DNA of 36,880 bases, taken from positions 1 to 36,880 of the forward strand of contig DUMS01000010.1 in NCBI GenBank assembly GCA_012839745.1. The letters are read 5' to 3'. Source of the DNA: Tissierellia bacterium (GTDB lineage: Bacteria > Bacillota > Clostridia > Tissierellales > Tepidimicrobiaceae). A program made the position numbers and the translations under genes. Positions 1-6,900 of this stretch are shown here, in pieces. The notes under the pieces are model-generated. The model was not told the origin of the DNA and made no database searches. It was given only the letters and a program-made list of their open reading frames with translations. The first letter of the stretch is position 1, and each line of letters begins with the position of its first letter.

Positions 1-2
1 AG

Positions 3-146
3 CGCGTTCATTTTACCCTTGACAATCTCAAGGCGGACTTTTATAATCGTCAAGGCGAAATTGAAAGTAATTTAAAGCAATTCTATAAAACATTGTGCTA
101 TTTTTTCATGTTTAGTTTACAAAGCCAACCGCAAAATTTAATATAA
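3..146 (+). CDS. C-terminal tail of an unidentified protein, cut by the window edge
   Basis: An open frame enters from the left edge and ends at TAA 144-146, giving 47 residues. It begins RVHFTLDNLK and later has a run rich in Tyr and Phe (CYFFMF). The composition and the lack of stops suggest a real coding tail. Its mix of charged and aromatic residues would suit the end of a transposase, but no catalytic motif is visible, so that is a guess. It points toward the following leftward gene set (convergent). A consensus-like promoter sequence at 19-47 lies inside this frame and may be coincidental. Confidence 0.45.
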   Translation, partial: RVHFTLDNLKADFYNRQGEIESNLKQFYKTLCYFFMFSLQSQPQNLI

Positions 147-198
147 CATAAAAAATAAATAAGTCAATAATGTAAGTTGTTTTTTAATCAGAAACTAT

Positions 199-696
199 TT
201 ATTGAAAAACAGTTTTTCTTTCCAGTTCCAATAGCCTGGCTTTTAATTCAATACCTCCTCCAAAGCCTACCAGGCTTCCATTGGATCCAATTACCCTATG
301 GCATGGCACAACAATAAGGACGGGATTTTTATTCAAAGCCCCTCCTACTGCTCTACATGCCTTTGGATTTCCAATATTAAAGGCAATTTCCTTATATGTC
401 CGGGTTTCTCCATAGGGAATATTCAGCAGCTCCTTCCATACCTTCAGCTGAAAATCTGTTCCTCTCAAATCCAGTGGAAGTGTAAATACCTTTCTTTTGC
501 CATTCAAATACTCTATTATTTCCTTATGATAATCATATTCATCCATGTTTACTTTCTCAGCATGTCCATATTTTTCCCTTAACAAATTCATGTCCTCTGC
601 ATCTTTAACGCCTAAATATACTATACCCTTTTCTGAGAAGGCAATGGTCATTTTTCCTATTGGCGTCATAAAATCATAATATTTTATATCCAACAA
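199..696 (-). CDS. ogt: Methylated-DNA--protein-cysteine S-methyltransferase (Ogt type)
   Basis: A suicidal DNA repair protein that moves the alkyl group from O6-alkylguanine (and O4-alkylthymine) to its own cysteine. The active-site motif PCHRVIG is present, with the acceptor at Cys132. It is followed by the G-rich GFGGG turn and preceded by the GETRTYKEIA helix-turn-helix region that binds the minor groove. At 165 residues it is a normal single-domain Ogt/MGMT, without the Ada regulatory half. The start is TTG. Two adjacent TTG codons (696 and 693) follow a GGGGG ribosome binding site inside the end of the upstream DUF2225 gene, and the second has the better spacing. It is the last gene of the leftward set starting at 3803, translationally coupled to DUF2225. 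No clear terminator follows. Confidence 0.93.
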   Translation of the reverse strand: MLDIKYYDFMTPIGKMTIAFSEKGIVYLGVKDAEDMNLLREKYGHAEKVNMDEYDYHKEIIEYLNGKRKVFTLPLDLRGTDFQLKVWKELLNIPYGETRTYKEIAFNIGNPKACRAVGGALNKNPVLIVVPCHRVIGSNGSLVGFGGGIELKARLLELERKTVFQ

Positions 697-1374
697 TTAT
701 TCCCCCTTTGCCAGCCTCCACTGTTCTACTGCCATTTTCCGTATGTTTGGATTAGAATATGAATTATGGCTAGTGACAACTGCATTAAACCACTTTACAG
801 CATTATCTGCATCTCCTAATCGCCTATAAAGCTCGCCTATCAAGTAACCTAACTTTATTTCATCCATGCTGGTATTACTCAGATCTTCCTTATAATAGCC
901 TTCTTCATAGAAATCCTTTGCTATTTTCAGAAATCTCTTTTCCTGATCTACGTCCCCTTTCAATCTGCAAAGCCAGGCTATATTTAGAGCAACAGTACCT
1001 AAATATAATCTGCTTTCCTCCAATATCTGCCCCTCATATAGGGCAAGCTTGCAGGTTTCTATGGCTTCGTCTGTTGAGCGAACATTTCCATAGCTTCTCT
1101 TTTTCCATTGGGAAGATATCTTCCTCTTTATCTCCTCTTTCCCCTGATCTGAAATCGCATTATATTTATCTTCATAAGCTGCATATCCGCAATTTGGGCA
1201 AACAAATACCCTATATTTAATTGGATTCTCTCCCTGATAGTAAGGGAGAAAATCTTCATCCTGCTTAATGAGGCGTAAGGCTCTTGTTCTAACTTTCTTT
1301 GTTGAATAATCTGTACTACATACCGGACATTTTACATTTTTATCATATAGTTCATCCATCATTTGCAATTCCAT
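697..1374 (-). CDS. DUF2225 family zinc-ribbon protein with TPR-like C-terminus
   Basis: 225 residues. The N-terminus carries two CxxC pairs (CPVC near residue 17 and CPNC near residue 59), which form a zinc ribbon typical of DUF2225. The remainder is helical, with repeated A/L-rich helices reading like tetratricopeptide repeats (for example the IGELYRRLGDADNAVKWF stretch). The biochemical role of the family is unknown; a protein-interaction scaffold is inferred from the helical repeats. It starts 18 bp after the VanW-like gene behind an AAAGGGAG ribosome binding site. Its stop codon touches the TTG start of the alkyltransferase gene, so these genes are probably cotranscribed. Confidence 0.85.
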   Translation of the reverse strand: MELQMMDELYDKNVKCPVCSTDYSTKKVRTRALRLIKQDEDFLPYYQGENPIKYRVFVCPNCGYAAYEDKYNAISDQGKEEIKRKISSQWKKRSYGNVRSTDEAIETCKLALYEGQILEESRLYLGTVALNIAWLCRLKGDVDQEKRFLKIAKDFYEEGYYKEDLSNTSMDEIKLGYLIGELYRRLGDADNAVKWFNAVVTSHNSYSNPNIRKMAVEQWRLAKGE

Positions 1375-1392
1375 TACTCCCTTTCCTTATAA

Positions 1393-2697
1393 TTATTGAA
1401 GCTTTCCTACTCTGTAAATATAATTCCTCTCCCTATAATAATCATTGCTAATAAGCTCCTTATCAATAATTATTCCATTTTTGATTATATACCTGTACGT
1501 TTTAACCCTATATCCATTTCTGCCTTCCTGAACCATTACCTTTACGCCTGGATTCAGTTTCTCATCAACTATTATTTCCTCCTTTGCTTTTATAACTTCA
1601 GTAATTTCCGATTTTATTCTTACAGTATAGTCCCTTTCACTGACATCTCCATATATATAAACATAAATCCTGTTATTCTTTATTTCTGTGTTTATATATA
1701 TAGGGTAGTCAAAATCATTTCTGAATTTCAGGTCCATCAGATTTTCAGCCACTGCAGCATCATGACCAAGGTTAACATAGGCAGGCGGAATTGAATGAGG
1801 AGACCTTTCCAGTATGGTTACTCCAGCCAGCAATAATGCATTGTACAGGGTAGTAGAAGTCTGGCAAACACCTCCACCTATGCCTGAGGTGTATTTTCCT
1901 CCAATTATTACATTTGCTTCCTTATATCCATATTCCCTTCTTACTGGACCTACAGTTTCATTAAAGGATACAGATTCTCCCGGCAACAGCATTTTGCCTT
2001 TAATTGCGTTAGCAGAAAGCCTTATATTTTCAATTCTGTTTTTAGTGCTGCCTTTAAAAGAAGTTGAAAACTCACCTATAACTCCATTTATCCTGGAGAG
2101 CAAATCCTTTGATATTTTGGGAATTGTGCTTTTAACAGGAATCTCAATTGTATCAATATTATTTATACCATCTTCTTTTATATTTTTAGCAATTCTGTTT
2201 ATCAGCTCTTCCTTGTCCACACTTTTGCCCACTACTTCATCTTCAATATGGATTTGCCCATTATTAAAATGAAATTTGGCATCTCTAGCCTCAACATATA
2301 TATCATCGGATATATATTCGACAATCTTTAGAATTTTGTCTTTATTTATCGATAACTGTAAATCTACCTCCTTACCATTTAACTTAACTTCCATTATCTC
2401 TAAAAGCCTATTTATAATACTGCCTTTTCTTCCAATACCGTAAGCTCTGCTTACTGCATCCTCATATAAGAATTCAACCCCCAAATCCTCAAGTGAATAA
2501 GAGTATTCCTTACCGTTATATATCAGCTTTATATTTCTCTTCCTGATTTTTTCCCTTTTATCCTTTAATAATTTAATAGCCTCTTTGGTTGTCATATTTG
2601 AAACATCAAATTCATCTATTTTTACTCCATCATATATTATATCAGAGTTCAAAACTTTAAATAAACAATAGAATCCCACAAGCAAAGCAATACACAT
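1393..2697 (-). CDS. VanW family protein with YoaR-like putative peptidoglycan-binding region
   Basis: A membrane-anchored envelope protein. An N-terminal hydrophobic segment (ALLVGFYCLF) is followed by a beta-rich region around residues 25-190 that resembles the YoaR-type putative peptidoglycan-binding domain. The VanW domain occupies about residues 205-345, with the typical LLPGESVSFNETVGP, GGGVCQTSTTLYNA and SPHSIPPAYV motifs. A C-terminal G5-like beta segment follows. VanW occurs in some vancomycin-resistance clusters, but its biochemical role is unknown and no van genes are nearby. The ATG at 2697 cuts through the membrane helix and has no ribosome binding site. A better start at 2744, with GGTGGGGG upstream, is out of frame by one base in a G-run (see findings). 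Confidence 0.85.
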   Translation of the reverse strand: MCIALLVGFYCLFKVLNSDIIYDGVKIDEFDVSNMTTKEAIKLLKDKREKIRKRNIKLIYNGKEYSYSLEDLGVEFLYEDAVSRAYGIGRKGSIINRLLEIMEVKLNGKEVDLQLSINKDKILKIVEYISDDIYVEARDAKFHFNNGQIHIEDEVVGKSVDKEELINRIAKNIKEDGINNIDTIEIPVKSTIPKISKDLLSRINGVIGEFSTSFKGSTKNRIENIRLSANAIKGKMLLPGESVSFNETVGPVRREYGYKEANVIIGGKYTSGIGGGVCQTSTTLYNALLLAGVTILERSPHSIPPAYVNLGHDAAVAENLMDLKFRNDFDYPIYINTEIKNNRIYVYIYGDVSERDYTVRIKSEITEVIKAKEEIIVDEKLNPGVKVMVQEGRNGYRVKTYRYIIKNGIIIDKELISNDYYRERNYIYRVGKLQ

Positions 2698-2859
2698 TAT
2701 TGTTAAAGCTATTTTAAATATATTGTCCTTTCCAATTACCCCATTTATTTAGCCCCCACCTAAAACTATTTTACTATAATACTATTCCTCACAAAAAGCT
2801 TCTAGTACAAATCAAGTATTCTATGTATTTAAGGTGCGGGTACATATATAAAAATAAAT

Positions 2860-3513
2860 TTACTTATCCTTAGTAATCTCCTTATAATAAAGACAATATT
2901 CCGTCAAAGGACATTCATTGCACAATGGCTTTCTGGCTTTACAGATTCTTCTGCCATGAAATATCAAAAGATGATGAGCCTTGCTCCACATGTTCTCTTC
3001 TATACTCTCCATTAACTGTTCTTCAGTATCCGTTACATTGTCACTGCTGGCTATCCCTATTCTATTGGATACCCTGAATACATGGGTATCCACTGCAATG
3101 GCAGCTTTGCCAAAAGCATTGCTTATGACAACATTGGCAGTTTTTCTGCCTACTCCAGGAAGTTTCATAAGCTCCTCAATAGTATCTGGGACTTTGCTAT
3201 TATATTTCTCCACAAGCATTCTACATGTTGCCAGAATATTCCTGCTCTTATTTCTGTAGAATCCAATGCTCTTAATTTTCTCTCCCAGTTCATCCTCAGA
3301 CAGTTTCAAAAAATCCTCAGGAGTTTTATACTCCTTAAACAGCTTTTCTGTAACCTTATTTACCTGAACATCAGTTGTCTGAGCAGATAGAATTGTAGCA
3401 ATAAGCAGCTCAAAGGAGTTCGAAAAAATAAGCTCTGCTTTCGCATCCGGATATGTCCTTAGAAGTATATCAATAACTTCTTTTGTTTCCTTTCTGCTTA
3501 ACCTTTTTTTCAT
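2860..3513 (-). CDS. nth: Endonuclease III (DNA glycosylase/AP lyase)
   Basis: A base-excision repair enzyme that removes oxidised pyrimidines and cleaves the abasic site by beta-elimination. The helix-hairpin-helix motif LPGVGRKTANVV contains the catalytic lysine (Lys124), and Asp142 lies in AVDTHVFRVSNR. The C-terminal iron-sulfur loop has the exact C-x6-C-x2-C-x5-C spacing at Cys191, 198, 201 and 207. At 217 residues it has the usual length. The ATG at 3513 follows AGGTGATGAT and lies 8 bp after the DUF503 stop, so the two genes are probably cotranscribed. About 160 bp separate its stop from the VanW-like gene, so those genes may also have their own promoter. Confidence 0.96.
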   Translation of the reverse strand: MKKRLSRKETKEVIDILLRTYPDAKAELIFSNSFELLIATILSAQTTDVQVNKVTEKLFKEYKTPEDFLKLSEDELGEKIKSIGFYRNKSRNILATCRMLVEKYNSKVPDTIEELMKLPGVGRKTANVVISNAFGKAAIAVDTHVFRVSNRIGIASSDNVTDTEEQLMESIEENMWSKAHHLLIFHGRRICKARKPLCNECPLTEYCLYYKEITKDK

Positions 3514-3521
3514 ATCATCAC

Positions 3522-3803
3522 CTACAGTATTTCCATATTGTAATCCAGTATTTCAACCCTGTTGTCTCCATCGATAAAATTGATTACTTTGGATATTACC
3601 TCATTGGCATGGGCTGAGTCATTTGTAACAAAGGCAAATCCAATAATAGAGGTTTTCCAGCTGTCATTTAGCCCAACTTCTGCAATTGATACATTAAACC
3701 TTGATTGTATTTTTCCTATTATACTCTTTATTATGTGCCTTTTATCCTTTAATGAATTGGATTCAAAAATCATAAGCTTTACTTCACAAGTACCTATTAC
3801 CAT
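3522..3803 (-). CDS. DUF503 family protein (YlxP-like)
   Basis: A small protein of about 93 residues that matches DUF503. Features are the VIGTCEVKLMI first strand, the NSLKDKRHIIKSII motif and the AEVGLNDSWKTSIIGFAFV stretch. The fold is ferredoxin-like and the biochemical role is not established; family members often sit near translation or ribosome-maturation genes, which is not the case here. I chose ATG 3803 rather than GTG 3812, because GAGGTG lies 6-7 bases before the ATG and would overlap the GTG. It is the first gene of a leftward set, with nth 8 bp downstream and an extended -10 promoter at 3855-3863. Confidence 0.88.
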   Translation of the reverse strand: MVIGTCEVKLMIFESNSLKDKRHIIKSIIGKIQSRFNVSIAEVGLNDSWKTSIIGFAFVTNDSAHANEVISKVINFIDGDNRVEILDYNMEIL

Positions 3804-3854
3804 AAAGCTCACCTCAATTTATGCAAATACATTCGTCACAGTTCTACTTTATTC

Positions 3855-3863
3855 ATTATAGCA
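3855..3863 (-). promoter_or_regulatory. Extended -10 promoter for the DUF503-nth set
   Basis: On the minus strand the bases read TGCTATAAT: a perfect -10 hexamer with the TG extension that can replace a -35 box. No good -35 is seen at 17 bp (TTTTAA). It lies between the terminator of the protease unit and the DUF503 start, giving a leader of about 45 bases. Confidence 0.6.
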
Positions 3864-3881
3864 AAAGGAAATGTTTCTTAA

Positions 3882-3938
3882 AACAAAAAAAGCCCCCTTG
3901 AGCAAACATATTTTTTATACCTGTTTACCCAAGGGGCG
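3882..3938 (-). terminator. Intrinsic terminator of the tandem protease unit
   Basis: On the minus strand GCCCCTTGGGTAAAC pairs with GTTTGCTCAAGGGGGC across a 15-base loop and is followed by TTTTTTTGTTTT. This is a long stem with a U-run just after the stop codon of the second protease gene. Confidence 0.9.
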
Positions 3939-3964
3939 CATATGGTTTTAAGGCCTATTTTTAT

Positions 3965-6900
3965 CTATTTAACATACCTGGTTGTTTGTCCATTTGCATC
4001 ATAATAAGTCAGCTCATCTGGCAATTCTTCCATACCTGCTATTCTTCCCTCAATGTTTACTATGGTATCCTGACTGAGCTTAATATATATTTCCTTACCT
4101 TCGTTAAAGTATTGTATTAATCTTGCTTGAGCATTGCTATTGTTGTTCAGATAGTATATGTCATAGGCCTCATCTCCTACAATAACTGCATTAACTGGCA
4201 AATCTTCCATTGGAAGTGCATCCTCGTATGGTACAATTGTTACTCTTCCTCTTGCTGTAGCGCTAATATCTTTTCCTTCCAGGGATATGAAGCTAATGTC
4301 TATTCTGAGGTTTTCTACAATAAGTCCTTCTGGCACTGTCCATGTTCCTCTATAAAATCCTGGAGTCTCTTCTACCATTTCAATTCCTTTGTTTGCATTG
4401 TCAGTGCCATAAGGCAATCTCAGCTTAAAGTATGCTTCTCCACCTTCAGGACCATTAAAGCTTACCTCTAATACTTCTCCTGCTTTAAGCACCATATCCT
4501 CATAAGGCTCTATGTTTGTCAGCTCAATACCTCTTTCTGGTACTACTGTTAACCTTCCTGGAGCCACATATATATCTGTATTACCAGCAAAATCTGTATA
4601 TTCAATTTCAATCAATCCGTTGGTAATCTCAAAATTCTCTGGTATAACCAAAGTTCCCTCATATAATCCCCCAGACTCTTCCATATCTATCCATGTACCT
4701 GAATTTCCGGAAGGCATAACATCTGCCACTATTCTGAAACGACCAGCACCATCAGGTTCGGCATTGAATCTGACTGTTAGTATCTCTCCCGGAGTCAGCG
4801 TAATATCCTCATGTGGCTCTATATTCTGAATACCGCCTGAGCCCAATCTAACTACTACTGTTCTTGTCTCTTCAGTTATATTGCCTGCCAAATCCACTGC
4901 CTTTATGTTTATTACATTAATTCCTTCATCTACTAAAATCCTCTCATAGAAATCTCCATTTTCATTTACGTCTACTTCCATATCGTTTATAAGCAGCTTA
5001 TCCAGATGTTTATCGTATACATTTCCTGCAACATGAACTACTTCAACATTTATTTTCTCGTCGTCCAATGGTCTAATTACGTTGAGTTGAGGAACCACCT
5101 GGTCCTTTATGACCTTTATTGGATTGGATGGCTCACCTTCTATTCCATTTAGCTCCAAGGATGCCATTATTGTGGTTTCCTCTGTCTCCAGAGCAACTTC
5201 CATTGAGAAGGTTCTGTCAGTGGTTTCTACCTCGTGTTTTTCTCCATTTACATATACATAAACTATACCATCTGCATCTACAGTGCCTTCAATTAATATA
5301 GAATCCTGATTTGTATAGTTAATATCTCCCAGGTTTAATATTTCTGGAGAATCTGCACTGCTTTCCACTATTGCCCTTATCATGAATCCTCCACGCAAAC
5401 CTGTTTCAGAAAGCGAAGCAAAATATCCGTCCGAATGTACATAGGACCTTTCTGGATATTCACTTGTTTCATCTATTGCAATACCAGGAGAATTATCTCC
5501 TATATCCGTCTGGATTGTTGCAATTAGGAAATCCCTATCAGTTGCAAATTCATACTCAGACAAATCAATTAAGTTCCACTGACCTCTTGTAACATTTACT
5601 ACTTTTGGCTCTCCTATTAATACAGCTCTTCCCATGTCATCAATGTCAAAAATACCTATAGCTATTTCATTGCCTCCTGGCCTTGGGAAGGATTCATCCC
5701 AGAAGTATATGTTTGCTCCTTTTACCTTTCCATATTCAGAAGGAGTAAATCTGACTGCTGCTCCGCTGTTTGCTTCTCCCAATACAATGGCATTACCAGG
5801 AATGCCGTTATCGTAGCTCATTTCCTTGTCGTATCCAACATATCTTCTCAATCCTATTTCAACTTCATTGTCCTGGTTTCCTACTACAGTTACTTCCATT
5901 TCCAATGGCTCAAATCCATCAGCCATTACCTTTAGAACATGCTTTCCTTCAAGCATATTTTCGATGGTGAAGTATCCATTTTCGTCAGCAGTAACCGCCT
6001 CTATATTTGGGTCATCTATTACCCTTATAACAGCATTTGCTGCAGGGTTTCCATAATACCTGTCCTTTACCTGGCCTACTATTCTTCCTTCAGGTATTTT
6101 ATCCAGGAATATTATTTCTTCTACTGTTCCATTTTCCTCCAGTGAAACTTCTACTTCCTTTGGATAATATCCGTAGGCTTCTGCCAACAGTGTCCAGCTT
6201 TCTCCTTCTCTGTTTGCAGCATGCCTTATTGTGAATTCTCCATTGGCTGGGTTTGTCCTTACGCTATATCCTGTTTCCAGTACTGTAACTGTTACAGTCC
6301 TATCTGCTAGTGGAATGCCTGTTGTTCCTTTATTAGAACCATCTATATTAGCCTTATTAACTATATCTTCAATACTATCTACCCTATGCTCTGCTTTTAC
6401 AGGGCTAAAGTCTGGAGAACTCTCTTTAATTATTGAGGCCTTTGCTGACAAATCCTCTGACCTTGCATTTACTACTCCTAAAACTGATACATTGTCTATA
6501 TACCATCCATCAAAGTTTGAGTAGGTATCTGAGAAGAAGAAAAATCTTATTTTTATGGTTTTCCCTCTGAATTCATTTAAGTTTATCTGCATGTTTTGCC
6601 ACTGACGAATATACCCGGTAATTTGCTCAGAAACATTTATCCAGGTAGCACCATTATCTTCAGATACCTGTACCAGACCATAATCATATATCCTACCGCT
6701 AGAGCTTAACTCCGCATCTATCCAATGATCAAATACCAAGAACACATCGTTATCTTCTGGAATTACTATATCTGGACTTTCTATATATCCTCTGTGGTCT
6801 CCCGAATATTTTCCTGACAAATTGGTAGCCCATACCTTAGTTCCTGTTAGTGCTGCATTTGGTCCTGAAGTTGGAACTCCCCATTCCCAGTTGTTACTGC

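Noticed and set aside
1393-2697. Vancomycin-resistance cluster
   Set aside because: The VanW-like protein is alone, without VanS/R, ligase or dehydrogenase genes. VanW domains are common in non-resistant Firmicutes.
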